Positions 28,501 to 37,049 of a DNA stretch of 64,000 nucleotides are shown here, piece after piece. The position numbers and the translations under genes were made by a program. The notes under the pieces are model-generated. The model was given only the letters and a program-made list of their open reading frames with translations, was not told where the DNA came from and did not search any database. Position 1 is the stretch's first letter. Every line of letters begins with the position of its first letter. Origin of the DNA: Achromobacter sp. RTa (GTDB lineage: Bacteria; Pseudomonadota; Gammaproteobacteria; Burkholderiales; Burkholderiaceae_B). The stretch spans positions 283,257-347,256 of the forward strand of contig NZ_JPYO01000046.1 in NCBI RefSeq assembly GCF_000757485.1, read 5' to 3'.

Positions 28501-30984
28501 ATGAGCGAACCGCTTGCCCAATATCGCAGGAAACGCGACTTCACCGGCACCCGGGAGCCGCCAGGCAAGGCGGCCCGCGCGCGCGCCAGCGGCCCCCTGT
28601 CCTTCGTGGTCCAGCGCCACCAGGCCCGCGCGTTGCACTATGACTTCCGCCTGGAGCTCGATGGCGTGCTGGTGAGCTGGGCCGTGCCCAAGGGCCCCAG
28701 CCGCGATCCCGACGTAAAGCGCCTGGCGATCAAGGTGGAAGACCACCCCGTCGAATACGGCAAGTTCGAAGGCGATATACCCAAAGGCCATTACGGCGCG
28801 GGCCACGTGGACATCTGGGACAGCGGAACCTGGGCGCCCGACGGCGACCCCCAACGCGGGCTTGCCCGCGGCCATCTGCGCTTCACCCTGCATGGCGGCA
28901 CGCTCAAAGGCGCCTGGGCGTTGCTGCGGCTGGGCAAGGAAGACAATCAATGGCTGCTGCGCAAGCTGGACGACGATGCCGTGGTGGAAGGCGATGACGC
29001 CGAAGCGGGCAACAACGCCAAGGCCGCCAAGACGACAACTACCGCCAAGAGCGGGAAGACCGTAAAGACAGTAAAGGCCGCCAAGGCGGCCAGGACGGAC
29101 AAGGCCGAGGGCCGCCGCGCCCCGCTGCCGGCGGCCCTGGAACCGCAACTGGCCACTCTGGTCGACGCGCCGCCGCAAGGTCCCGGATGGTCCTATGAGG
29201 TCAAGTACGATGGCTATCGCATCCTGTGCCGTTTCCAGAAGGGGCGCGCGCGCCTCGTCAGCCGCAGCGGCAAGGACTGGACGGAGCGCATGGCCGCCCT
29301 GGCGGACGCATTGAGCGCGCTGGACCTGCCCGATGGCTGGATGGACGGCGAGGTGGTGTGCCTGGACGAGCGCGGGATTTCCGATTTCCAGCTATTGCAG
29401 AACGCGCTGGATGGCCGGACCTTGGACCTTTCCTTCATGGCGTTCGACCTGCCGTACTGGAACGGCGCCGATCTGCGCGCCCTGCCCCTGTCCGAGCGGC
29501 AATCGCGCCTGGAAGCGGTGCTGGCCGCGCTGCCGGAAGGCGGGCCCTTGCTGATGACGCAGCGCCTGGAGGTGGCCGACGGCACGGAGGGACGCGCGGC
29601 CTGGTCGGAAGCCTGCCGGCTCAGCCTGGAAGGTCTGATATGCAAGCGCCTGGATTCGCCCTATGTCGCAGGCCGCGGCACTGCCTGGCTGAAACTCAAG
29701 TGCCGTCCCAGGCAGGAGTACGTGATCGGCGGCTACACGGCCCCGGGCGGGTCTCGCAAGCATTTCGGCGCCCTGCTGGTGGGCTTGCGCAAAGGCAGGA
29801 AACTGGAATACGCGGGCCGGGTGGGCACGGGTTTCAGCGCGGCCACCCTCTCGTCGCTTCACAAGAAGCTGAGCGCGCTCGAGGCCGATGCCAGCCCCTT
29901 CGACGGGGAATTGCCGGGCCCTGGCCGCTACGGCCGCGGCGCGGGCGAGGTGCACTGGGTCAAGCCGGAACTGGTTGCCGAAATCCACTACGCCGGCCTC
30001 ACGCAGGACAAGCTGCTGAGGCAGGCATCCTTCGTCGGCTTGCGCGAGGACAAGCCCGCCAGCGAAGTCAGCGGTGAAACCGCCGCCGCGCCGGCCGAGT
30101 CCGGCGCCGGGCCGGGCGACAAAGTGGGCAAGACGCGCATCACGCATCCTGGGCGCGTGATCATCCACGACCCGGACACCACCAAGCTAGAACTCGCGCG
30201 CTACTACGAAGCCGCAGGCGGCCTCATCATGCCGCACCTGCAGGGCCGGCGCATCGCGCTGCTGCGCTGCCCCGACGGCACCGACGCCACCTGCTTTTTC
30301 CAGAAACATATCACCGGCAAGTTGCCCGGCGGCCTCGAACGCGACGGCGAGCACCTGCTGATCCAGTCCATCGAAGGCGTCATCGCGCTGGTTCAGCGTG
30401 GCGTCATCGAATTCCATACCTGGGGCGCGCGGGAACCGAAGCCCGGCGAACCCGACCGCATCACGATCGACCTCGACCCCGGCCCGGACGTGCCCTGGAA
30501 GGCAGTTGCCGAGGGCGCGCAGCTGGCGCGAGGATTGATGGAAGAGATCGGCCTCGCGCCCTTTCTCAAGACCACCGGCGGAAAGGGCCTGCATCTGGTC
30601 GCGCCGATCCGCCCGACCCAGCCCTGGGACACGGTCAAGGGCCTGGCGCATGCGCTGGCGAACGAACTGGCGCGCGTCATTCCGGAACGGTTCACCTCCA
30701 ACATGGCCAAAGTGCGCCGCCAGGGGCGCATCTTCGTCGACTATCTGCGCAACGGCAACGGCGCCACGGCCATCGCCGCGTATTCGGCCCGCGCTCGGGC
30801 CGGCGCTCCGGTCTCCTTGCCCGTGGGATGGGACGCGCTGGAATCGGGTCAGGATTTGCGCGGCGCCGCCTGCAACATCCGCAACGCCGTGTCGCGTGCG
30901 CGCGAGTCGGCCGATCCGTGGCGTGGCTACGAGGCCGCGCGCAAGACTGTGGGCCCGCGCATGCTGAAGAAAATGGGGCTGTAG
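28501..30984 (+). CDS. ligD: ATP-dependent DNA ligase D (PE-LIG-POL)
   Basis: Three-domain end-joining enzyme of 827 aa in the order phosphoesterase, ligase, polymerase. The PE domain (about 30-185) shows FVVQRHQARALHYDFRLELD and FEGDIPKGHYGAGHVDIWD. A Lys/Ala/Thr-rich linker (about 165-205) leads to the ligase with nucleophile Lys235 in SYEVKYDGYRIL and CRPRQEYVIGGYT. The primase-like POL domain starts near 535 (ITHPGRVIIHDPDTTKLELA) and has the metal-binding ITIDLDPGPDVPWKA near 657 and TTGGKGLHLVAPI. ATG 28501 has AAGGAAA upstream and lies ten bases after ku. All three active sites look complete. Confidence 0.96.
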   Translation: MSEPLAQYRRKRDFTGTREPPGKAARARASGPLSFVVQRHQARALHYDFRLELDGVLVSWAVPKGPSRDPDVKRLAIKVEDHPVEYGKFEGDIPKGHYGAGHVDIWDSGTWAPDGDPQRGLARGHLRFTLHGGTLKGAWALLRLGKEDNQWLLRKLDDDAVVEGDDAEAGNNAKAAKTTTTAKSGKTVKTVKAAKAARTDKAEGRRAPLPAALEPQLATLVDAPPQGPGWSYEVKYDGYRILCRFQKGRARLVSRSGKDWTERMAALADALSALDLPDGWMDGEVVCLDERGISDFQLLQNALDGRTLDLSFMAFDLPYWNGADLRALPLSERQSRLEAVLAALPEGGPLLMTQRLEVADGTEGRAAWSEACRLSLEGLICKRLDSPYVAGRGTAWLKLKCRPRQEYVIGGYTAPGGSRKHFGALLVGLRKGRKLEYAGRVGTGFSAATLSSLHKKLSALEADASPFDGELPGPGRYGRGAGEVHWVKPELVAEIHYAGLTQDKLLRQASFVGLREDKPASEVSGETAAAPAESGAGPGDKVGKTRITHPGRVIIHDPDTTKLELARYYEAAGGLIMPHLQGRRIALLRCPDGTDATCFFQKHITGKLPGGLERDGEHLLIQSIEGVIALVQRGVIEFHTWGAREPKPGEPDRITIDLDPGPDVPWKAVAEGAQLARGLMEEIGLAPFLKTTGGKGLHLVAPIRPTQPWDTVKGLAHALANELARVIPERFTSNMAKVRRQGRIFVDYLRNGNGATAIAAYSARARAGAPVSLPVGWDALESGQDLRGAACNIRNAVSRARESADPWRGYEAARKTVGPRMLKKMGL

Positions 30985-31072
30985 GCCCCGCGCGTCCGGC
31001 GCGCCGGGAACGTCGTTTGCTCGTGATGGCCAGGCGCCCGTCGCGCCGCTACCCTGCCACCAGGAGATTCGC

Positions 31073-31960
31073 ATGAGCAAACCCACGCACGACGCCACGG
31101 GCGCGCGCCCGCATCCCACACCGCCCATGCCGGCCCAGCATCTGGAAAAGCCGGGCGAGGAAGCCGACATGGCGCTCAAGCCGCAATACCAGGCGCCCGC
31201 CTACCGCGGCAGCGGCAAGCTCGAAGGCATGGCCGCCGTCGTCACGGGCGGAGATTCCGGCATCGGCCGGGCGGTCTGCGTCCTGTTCGCGCGCGAAGGC
31301 GCGGACGTGGCCGTCGTCTACCTGAACGAACATGAAGACGCGGAAGACACCCGCCGCGCCGTCGAGGAAGAAGGACGTCGCTGCGTGCTGATCCCGGGTG
31401 ACGTGCAGGATCCCGCCTTCTGCGCGGACGTCGTGGAACGGACCGTGCGGGCCTTCGGAAAGCTGGACATCCTGGTGAACAATGCCGCCTATCAACAGCA
31501 CACCGAATCGCTGCCCGAGATCAGCGACGAAAAGTGGGACAAGACCCTGCGCACCAACATCACGGGTTACTTCTATATGGCGCGTTCCGCCCTGCCCCAC
31601 CTGAAGGCGGGTTCGTGCATCATCAACACCGGCTCGGTCACGGGCCTGCGCGGCAGCGCCAGGCTGCTGGACTATTCCTCCACCAAGGGCGCGATCCATG
31701 CCTTCACGCGCTCCCTCGCGGCCAACCTGGCCGGCCAGGGCGTGCGCGTGAACGCGGTGGCGCCCGGCCCGGTCTGGACGCCTCTGAACCCGGCGGACCA
31801 GAGCGCCGAGGCCATCCAGGAATTCGGCAAGCACACCGACCTGGGCCGCCCCGCGCAGCCGGAAGAGATTTCACCCGCATATGTATTCCTGGCCTCGCCC
31901 GCCTGCTCCAGCTATATCACCGGGATCGTCCTGCCCATCACGGGCAGCGCGGGCGACTGA
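31073..31960 (+). CDS. SDR-family oxidoreductase (YghA/GSP39-like)
   Basis: NAD(P)-dependent short-chain dehydrogenase of 295 aa. It has an N-terminal extension of about 45 residues ending PQYQAPAYRGSGKLEGM that is typical of the YghA/YdaD general-stress subgroup, then the cofactor motif AVVTGGDSGIGRAV, the NNAA motif in DILVNNAAYQQHTESL, Ser in INTGSVTG and the catalytic Tyr/Lys in LLDYSSTKGAIHAF. It ends with YITGIVLPITGSAGD. ATG 31073 follows CAGGAG. Substrate is unknown; the subgroup is stress-induced in several bacteria. A long perfect hairpin at 31964-31986 separates it from the convergent DUF4142 gene. Confidence 0.9.
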   Translation: MSKPTHDATGARPHPTPPMPAQHLEKPGEEADMALKPQYQAPAYRGSGKLEGMAAVVTGGDSGIGRAVCVLFAREGADVAVVYLNEHEDAEDTRRAVEEEGRRCVLIPGDVQDPAFCADVVERTVRAFGKLDILVNNAAYQQHTESLPEISDEKWDKTLRTNITGYFYMARSALPHLKAGSCIINTGSVTGLRGSARLLDYSSTKGAIHAFTRSLAANLAGQGVRVNAVAPGPVWTPLNPADQSAEAIQEFGKHTDLGRPAQPEEISPAYVFLASPACSSYITGIVLPITGSAGD

Positions 31961-31963
31961 AGC

Positions 31964-31986
31964 CTGGGCCCGCGCCGCGGGCCCAG
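31964..31986. terminator. Perfect hairpin between convergent genes
   Basis: An 11-bp perfect inverted repeat, CTGGGCCCGCG and CGCGGGCCCAG, around a single central base, lies four bases after the SDR stop and four bases before the DUF4142 stop. It is not followed by a T tract on either strand, so it would be an unconventional bidirectional terminator or an mRNA-end stabilising structure rather than a classical intrinsic terminator. With a one-base centre the RNA loop must open a few pairs. Confidence 0.5.
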
Positions 31987-31989
31987 CCG

Positions 31990-32610
31990 CTACTTGGCGG
32001 GCGCGATCGAGGCAGGCGCCTCGCGCGAAGCCGGAGAGACCGCCGGCGGCTCGCCCTTCACGGGCGGCATGATCTTGTCGCCGCCCTTCGGCGCAGGCCG
32101 CTGGAGCGCGCGGCTCATGGCCAGGTGTTCCGCCACCACCGGCAGCCCCCGCACGGCGAAATCCCGCACCTGGGGATCCGCGGATTGCCTGGCCGCGGTC
32201 TCGAACAGGCGATTGGCCATGACGTGCGCGTCCACCGCCGCCTTCTGAACATATACCGCGTCGAAATCCGGCCCGGTCCGGCCGCGCAATTGCTCCAGCG
32301 TGCCGCGATCCGGTTCGGCCGGCCGCTCGGGCAGCGTCACCTGCTTCTGCAGCGCCAGCGTTTTCAAGTCCCCATTCATGGCCCGATGCTGCTCCAGCAT
32401 TTTTGCCGCGTAGGCCTTGATTTCACTGCTGCCGGCCCGCTGCTGCGCCAATTGCGCGGCTTCCATCTCGAACAGGCCGGCGCCGGCCGCCGCCTGCAGG
32501 AACCGCGCATCCGCCTCGTCCAGCCCTTGCGCGTAGGCGGGACACAATGCGCCCGGCGCCGCAAGCAGGAAAGCCGCTGCCAGGCCGCGCATCCAGGTGA
32601 ACTTGCCCAT
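31990..32610 (-). CDS. DUF4142 exported protein
   Basis: A 206-aa protein with a signal peptide (MGKFTWMRGLAAAFLLAAPG, cleavage likely after AYA) followed by a helical DUF4142 domain: DEADARFLQAAAGAGLFEME, LAQQRAGSSEIKAYAAKMLEQH and RLFETAARQSADPQVRDFA. The fold is ferritin-like by family; no metal ligands can be assigned here. The C-terminal 40 residues are Pro/Ala-rich and probably disordered. ATG 32610 has CAAGGAGA upstream on the minus strand; the open frame continues upstream only through the neighbouring gene in another frame. Periplasmic stress-associated role is inferred from context only. Confidence 0.82.
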   Translation of the reverse strand: MGKFTWMRGLAAAFLLAAPGALCPAYAQGLDEADARFLQAAAGAGLFEMEAAQLAQQRAGSSEIKAYAAKMLEQHRAMNGDLKTLALQKQVTLPERPAEPDRGTLEQLRGRTGPDFDAVYVQKAAVDAHVMANRLFETAARQSADPQVRDFAVRGLPVVAEHLAMSRALQRPAPKGGDKIMPPVKGEPPAVSPASREAPASIAPAK

Positions 32611-32648
32611 GCTGGTCTCCTTGGCGTCCGCCGCCCGCTCCGAAGGCA

Positions 32649-33239
32649 TCAGCCCGCCATCGACGGGGAGCCCGTCCGGCGCGGCGGCTCCAGCGGATCG
32701 AAATCTTCCCACTTCCCATTCAGCCAACGGCCGTGCGCCCGTTCGATATCCTTGCCGCCGGCCGCGCCCAGCACCGATCTCGCCAGCGCGTCGCGCTCGG
32801 GAGAAACGTGCAGAGCCAGCATCACGCCCGCCTGGCGCAGGTCCGGATGCGCATCCGGCGCGGGCGGCGCGCCCGCCTGCTTGCGGCGGCCCCGGCCGAT
32901 GACCCACAGGGCGCCCGCGAGCGCGCCGAGATAGGCGCCCACGCCAGCCGCGGCGATCACCAGCAGGATGGACGCCGCCAGGCGCGCGGCGATCAGCCCG
33001 CCCAGCAGCGCGAACACCAGGCCCAGGGCCGATGCGCCGGCCACGGCACCGAAGTGCCCGCCCTTGGCGTCGGGGTCGGCGATCCGGTCGCCGCCTATCG
33101 GGAAGCGCGCGTGCTCACCCGCCGTATTGATGTAGAAGGTATGGATATCGTCTTCGGTAAATCCTTCCGCAAAAAGCCTGCGCGCCGCCTCCGCGGCTTC
33201 GTCGAAGGTGTCGAATCTGGCTGCGACGATCAAGGACAT
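32649..33239 (-). CDS. Membrane protein with N-terminal stress-type domain
   Basis: A 196-aa protein. The N-terminal ~70 residues (MSLIVAARFDTFDEAAEAAR, LFAEGFTEDDIHTFYIN) resemble the short alpha/beta domain of general-stress proteins such as GSP17M. Two hydrophobic helices follow, ASALGLVFALLGGLIAAR and SILLVIAAAGVGAYLGAL, joined by glycine-zipper-like spacing. The C-terminal part ALHVSPERDALARSVLGAAG resembles a second short domain, ending in a tail with WLNGKWEDFDPLEPP. ATG 33239 follows GGAG on the minus strand. The family assignment is tentative; the architecture is clear. Confidence 0.65.
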   Translation of the reverse strand: MSLIVAARFDTFDEAAEAARRLFAEGFTEDDIHTFYINTAGEHARFPIGGDRIADPDAKGGHFGAVAGASALGLVFALLGGLIAARLAASILLVIAAAGVGAYLGALAGALWVIGRGRRKQAGAPPAPDAHPDLRQAGVMLALHVSPERDALARSVLGAAGGKDIERAHGRWLNGKWEDFDPLEPPRRTGSPSMAG

Positions 33240-33401
33240 GAGGTTCTCCGGTACGGGACTGACATAACGACGACGGCAGCAATTGCCATGCCTGCGTCGG
33301 GCACGCGGCTTGCTGAGGCCTGCGCGCGGCCGGGCAGCACGGGAAACACCGGCCGCGCGCGAATTCCGCTCACCCGCAGTGGTCATTGCGAGGACACCAG
33401 C

Positions 33402-33683
33402 ATGGATATGCCTGGCAACAATGAAGATTTTTCCGTACCCGCGGACGAAGCCTCGCCCGCCATTCCCGACGAGGCGCGCGCCTTGTCCGCCCTGGACTGG
33501 GCCGCCCTGATCGCCATCGTCGCCGCCGGGTTGAACATCGGACTGATTGCCGCCGTGGACCTGGACGTGTTCTCGACGGTGCTGCCTGCAGGATTCGTCC
33601 TGCGGGCCGTATATGGGCTGATAGGCCTGGCCGCCCTGCGCTGCGTGGTGCTGCTGTTCCGCTTCGGCGAAGGCGGGAATTAG
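33402..33683 (+). CDS. DUF378 small membrane protein (YuzA-like)
   Basis: A 93-aa protein. After a hydrophilic N-terminus of about 30 residues comes the DUF378 core: LDWAALIAIVAAGLNIGLIA, then DLDVFSTVLPAGFVLRAVYG and LIGLAALRCVVLLFRF. Two membrane helices with the motif N-x-GL and the short connecting GLIGLAAL are the family signature. ATG 33402 has GAGGA upstream. It diverges from the gene at 32649-33239 and converges with the next small gene with only four bases between stop codons. Function of DUF378 is unknown. Confidence 0.82.
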   Translation: MDMPGNNEDFSVPADEASPAIPDEARALSALDWAALIAIVAAGLNIGLIAAVDLDVFSTVLPAGFVLRAVYGLIGLAALRCVVLLFRFGEGGN

Positions 33684-33687
33684 GGGC

Positions 33688-33936
33688 CTACTTGCCCTCC
33701 GGGCGCTTGCCGGGGTACTGGCCCCCTTCCTCGTACTCGGCCCCCTTGTCGTTGGGCTTCTTGTCCGAGGACCGCTCGGGGTGGCGCGGCGGCTTGCCGA
33801 ATCCCGGCTTGTCCGCTCCGAACTGTCCGCTGCGGTGCGCGGTCTCGGTTTCGCGCTGTGGGGAATTGGCCCGCGGCTTCGAAGAATCCTGCTCGACCTG
33901 TTGGCGTCCGGCGTCGTGTTTGGTGTCGGTGCTCAT
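33688..33936 (-). CDS. Small hydrophilic protein
   Basis: An 82-aa protein with no hydrophobic segment or Cys: MSTDTKHDAGRQQVEQDSSK at the start and YEEGGQYPGKRPEGK at the end. High Gly, Lys, Asp, Glu, Gln and Pro content predicts disorder, as for hydrophilin/KGG-like stress proteins. The repeated pattern GQFGADKPGFGKPPRH and GGQYPGKRPEGK is suggestive, but I cannot assign a family. ATG 33936 has CGGGAGA upstream on the minus strand. Its neighbours are two other small proteins of the stress cluster. Confidence 0.6.
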   Translation of the reverse strand: MSTDTKHDAGRQQVEQDSSKPRANSPQRETETAHRSGQFGADKPGFGKPPRHPERSSDKKPNDKGAEYEEGGQYPGKRPEGK

Positions 33937-34083
33937 GGTATCTCCCGGCTGTTGGACAAATGGCGCGGAGCGCCGGCTGCCCGGGATGGCGCAAGCCGCG
34001 TGCCCGTCATGCCCCCGGGAATGCCGCTTGCTTCTGTCCTTCCGGGTCCGCAACCAGCCGGCCCCCTCAAAAAGGAGTCAGCC

Positions 34084-34467
34084 ATGAATGTGTCCAAAGC
34101 CGTTTTCCCCGCTGTGGCCTTGAGCCTCTCGGCACTGGCCTTCCAGGCCCCTGCGCAGACCGCCGCCGGCGGCGCCACCGCCGTGCGCAGCAACGAGCAG
34201 ATCAACGACCAGTACAAACTGGATAAGAAGCGCTGCGATGCGATGAAGGGCAACCAGAAGGACGTCTGCCAACAGGAGGCCGAGGCAACGCGCGACAAGG
34301 CCAAGGCCGACGCCAAGGCCGGCAAGGAGAAAGCCGAGGCCACGCACGACGCCGCCAAGACGCGCAATGACGCGGACTACAAGGTGGGCAAGGAAAAATG
34401 CGACGCCATGTCCGGCAACGCCAAGGACGCCTGCCTGGCGGATCTGAAGACCCGCTACGGCAAGTGA
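34084..34467 (+). CDS. Small periplasmic Lys/Ala-rich protein
   Basis: A 127-aa protein with a signal peptide (MNVSKAVFPAVALSLSALAF, cleavage near QAPAQT). The mature part is a charged helical segment rich in Lys, Ala and Asp with two similar Cys-containing units: LDKKRCDAMKGNQKDVCQQE near residue 47 and VGKEKCDAMSGNAKDACLAD near residue 105. Each has a CDAM-x-GN-x-KD-x-C core, so the protein is an internal repeat joined by an alanine-rich coil; the Cys pairs probably form disulfides in the periplasm. ATG 34084 has AAAGGAG upstream. Similar proteins are often mislabelled TolA-like; no function is known. Confidence 0.72.
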   Translation: MNVSKAVFPAVALSLSALAFQAPAQTAAGGATAVRSNEQINDQYKLDKKRCDAMKGNQKDVCQQEAEATRDKAKADAKAGKEKAEATHDAAKTRNDADYKVGKEKCDAMSGNAKDACLADLKTRYGK

Positions 34468-34475
34468 GCGCAATG

Positions 34476-35858
34476 CTAATCCCCGGGCGGGGATTCCGTC
34501 CGGGAACCGGCTTCGCCCGGCAATTCATAGCCCGCGGCGGCATACTCCTCGAGGCGGTTGTACAGCGTCTTGGGGCTGATGCCCAGCATCGCGGCGGTCT
34601 GCTTTTTCACGCCGTTGCAGCGTTCGAGCGTGGCGAGTATGAGCCGCCGGTCGGCCTCCGCGAGCGTCTCGCCCACCGGCACGCTCACCTGGCCGTCTCC
34701 GCCGGCGCTCGACGGCGATACCTGCGGCGCCAGCATGTCCGCCTCGAGCACGTCGCCATCGGCCATGATGAAGGCGCGCCGCACGAAGTTCTTCAGCTCG
34801 CGGACGTTGCCCGGCCAGTCGTACTGCTGGAGCACGGCGAACGCGCGCCCGGAAAAATCCTTGCTCTTGCCGGACTCCCGGTTCTGCGCCTCCAGGAAGC
34901 GCCGCGCCAGGAAGAGGATGTCCTCGCCGCGCTCCCGCAGCGGCGGAAGTTCCACCGGGAACACGCTCAGGCGGTAATAAAGGTCCTCGCGCAGTTTGCC
35001 TTCGCGCACCGCCTGCTCGGGGTTGCGGTTGGTGGCAGCAATGATGCGGATATCGCAGGAGATCTCGCGGTTGGTGCCTACCCGCATGAACTGGCCGGTC
35101 TCCAGCACGCGCAGCAGCTTCACCTGCAAGTCCAGCGGCATTTCAGTCACTTCGTCCAGGAACAGGGTGCCGCCGTCGGCCCGCTCGAAATAGCCCTTGT
35201 GCTGCCGGTCCGCGCCCGTGAAACTGCCGCGCTCGTGGCCGAACATCTCGCTTTCGATCAGGTTCGGCGAAATCGCGCCGCAATTCACTGCGATGAACGG
35301 CCGCTGCCTGCGTGGACTGAGTTCATGGATGGCGTGCGCCGCCAGTTCCTTGCCCGTGCCGCTTTCTCCGATCACGAGCGCGGTGACATTGGTGGGCGCG
35401 ACGCGCTTGATCTGGCGGTAGAGCTCAAGCATGCGCGCCGACTCCCCGTACATCCTGCCGAAACGCCCGGCTTCCTCGAACGGCGCGCCCGGCAGTTCGG
35501 TGCCGGCCCGGGCCGCGATGCGCCCCAGAATATCGTTCAGGCGCTCCATGCAGATAGGCTTGACGAGATAGTCCGTGGCGCCCAGCCGCAACGCCTGCAC
35601 GGCGTTGTCCATGGTGCCGTGGCCCGTCATGATGACCACTTCCGCGCTGGCGGCCGCCGCGTTCTTGAAAATGTCCATGCCGCTGCCTTCCGGCAGCCGG
35701 ACATCGGTCAGGACCAGGTCCGGCGCTTGCCGTTCGAGCTGGATCAGCGCGTCCTTGACGCTGGCCGCCAAGGCCACGGAAAAGCCGCTGTCGCGGCCAA
35801 TCTCGGCCAGAGTCTCCCGTATCGCGGCATCATCGTCGACGATAAGCAGATGAGGCAT
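34476..35858 (-). CDS. Sigma-54-dependent response regulator (NtrC family)
   Basis: A 460-aa activator with three domains. The receiver (1-120) has the acidic pocket IVDDD, phospho-acceptor Asp52 in LVLTDVRLP and Lys near 101 in YLVKPI. The AAA+ domain (about 140-380) has Walker A GESGTGKE, the sigma-54 contact loop GSFTGA (the usual form is GAFTGA), Walker [10 protein letters not shown] and the R-finger region. The C-terminal Fis-type helix-turn-helix is KQTAAMLGISPKTLYNRLEE. I start it at ATG 35858 behind AAGGAGCGGAGA. It is divergent from a second activator and close to an extra sigma-54 gene, so it may serve that factor. No cognate kinase is directly adjacent; the hybrid kinase 3 kb away is a candidate. 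Confidence 0.93.
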   Translation of the reverse strand: MPHLLIVDDDAAIRETLAEIGRDSGFSVALAASVKDALIQLERQAPDLVLTDVRLPEGSGMDIFKNAAAASAEVVIMTGHGTMDNAVQALRLGATDYLVKPICMERLNDILGRIAARAGTELPGAPFEEAGRFGRMYGESARMLELYRQIKRVAPTNVTALVIGESGTGKELAAHAIHELSPRRQRPFIAVNCGAISPNLIESEMFGHERGSFTGADRQHKGYFERADGGTLFLDEVTEMPLDLQVKLLRVLETGQFMRVGTNREISCDIRIIAATNRNPEQAVREGKLREDLYYRLSVFPVELPPLRERGEDILFLARRFLEAQNRESGKSKDFSGRAFAVLQQYDWPGNVRELKNFVRRAFIMADGDVLEADMLAPQVSPSSAGGDGQVSVPVGETLAEADRRLILATLERCNGVKKQTAAMLGISPKTLYNRLEEYAAAGYELPGEAGSRTESPPGD

Positions 35859-35911
35859 TCTCCGCTCCTTGTTGAACCACGATCCAGCATAGCGGCTGGC
35901 GCCTGCGGATA

Positions 35912-35932
35912 GGTAACTATTCGATAGTTTCC
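35912..35932. promoter_or_regulatory. Near-perfect palindrome between divergent activators
   Basis: GGTAACTAT and ATAGTTTCC are inverted repeats around TCG with a single mismatch in nine pairs. The palindrome sits 54 bp upstream of the receiver-type activator start and about 100 bp upstream of the other activator, in an AT-richer stretch. The 21-bp dyad size fits an operator or upstream activator site for a Fis-type helix-turn-helix dimer. Which protein binds it is inference. Confidence 0.5.
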
Positions 35933-36033
35933 AAGAATGTTTTCGAATGCTTGCAACTCGTCGCATACGATGTCATGGACGGCTTCTACGATGCATCTAA
36001 CGCGGCGGCCCGGAACCGGGCCAAGGAATCAGC

Positions 36034-37044
36034 ATGGCAAATCGCACCATCAGTAGCGGACGCGACGCCGCATCCGCGCCCTCTTCCATCCGCATGGACG
36101 TCTCCGGCATGTCTGCCGCAATGCAAAAACTGGGTGCCCAGCTACGGCTGGCGGCGGCGACCGACGCCAGCGTCTTCATCGTGGGCGAAAGCGGGACGGG
36201 CAAGGAAGTCGTCGCCCGCGCGATCCACGAGGCGAGCGACCGCCGCGACCAGCCATTCGTGGCGGTGAATTGCGGCGCCATCAGCGGCACGCTGGCGCAT
36301 GCGGAATTGTTCGGCCATGAAAAAGGCAGCTTCACCGGCGCGGTATCGCAGAATGCGGGCTATTTCGAGTACGCCAGCGGCGGCACCCTGTTCCTGGACG
36401 AAGTGACGGAGATGCCTCCGGACATGCAAGTCCACTTCCTGCGGGTCCTGGAAACCGGCACGTACCAGCGCGTCGGAGGTTCCGATCTGCTGCGCGCCAA
36501 CGTACGCGTCATCTGCGCCAGCAACCGCGATCCGGCCGCGTCGGTAGCGGAAGGACGCCTGCGGCAGGACTTCCTGCACCGGCTGCTCGTCATACCGTTG
36601 CGCGTGCCGCCGTTGCGGGAGCGCGAGAACGACGCCCTGGTGCTGGCGCACCAGTTCCTGGATACCCTTAACCGCGAGCACGACACGCGCAAGACTTTCG
36701 CGCCCGGCATGCTGGAATCCATCGCCGCCCACGACTGGCCGGGCAATGTCCGCGAACTGCGCAACGCGGTGCAGCGCGCCTACATCATGGCCGATGCCGA
36801 ACTCGAGCCCGGCGTGCTGGCGCGGGGGGCCGGCGGGCAACGGACGGTAATGCGCGAGGGCACGCTGACCCTGCCCATCGGCACATCGTTGGGGCGGGCC
36901 CAGCGCGAATTCATCCTGGCCACGCTGGCCCATTACGGCGGAGACAAACGCATGGCCGCCGATGCACTGGGCGTGAGCCTGAAAACGCTCTACAACCGGC
37001 TGGATTCCTACGACAAGGACGCCGAGGACCCGGCGCGCGCCTGA
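36034..37044 (+). CDS. Sigma-54 activator lacking a sensor domain
   Basis: A 336-aa activator that is almost only an AAA+ ATPase and a DNA-binding tail. Walker A GESGTGKE lies at residues 51-58, followed by the GSFTGA sigma-54 loop, GGTLFLDEV, the arginine-finger region and the Fis-type helix-turn-helix [20 protein letters not shown]. The N-terminal 30 residues hold no receiver, GAF or PAS domain, as in PspF- or HrpR-type activators, so its activity is probably set by expression level or by a partner protein. ATG 36034 follows CCAAGGAATCAGC. It is divergent from the receiver-type activator and 141 bp upstream of rpoN2. Both activators share the less usual GSFTGA loop. Confidence 0.92.
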   Translation: MANRTISSGRDAASAPSSIRMDVSGMSAAMQKLGAQLRLAAATDASVFIVGESGTGKEVVARAIHEASDRRDQPFVAVNCGAISGTLAHAELFGHEKGSFTGAVSQNAGYFEYASGGTLFLDEVTEMPPDMQVHFLRVLETGTYQRVGGSDLLRANVRVICASNRDPAASVAEGRLRQDFLHRLLVIPLRVPPLRERENDALVLAHQFLDTLNREHDTRKTFAPGMLESIAAHDWPGNVRELRNAVQRAYIMADAELEPGVLARGAGGQRTVMREGTLTLPIGTSLGRAQREFILATLAHYGGDKRMAADALGVSLKTLYNRLDSYDKDAEDPARA

Positions 37045-37049
37045 GCAAT

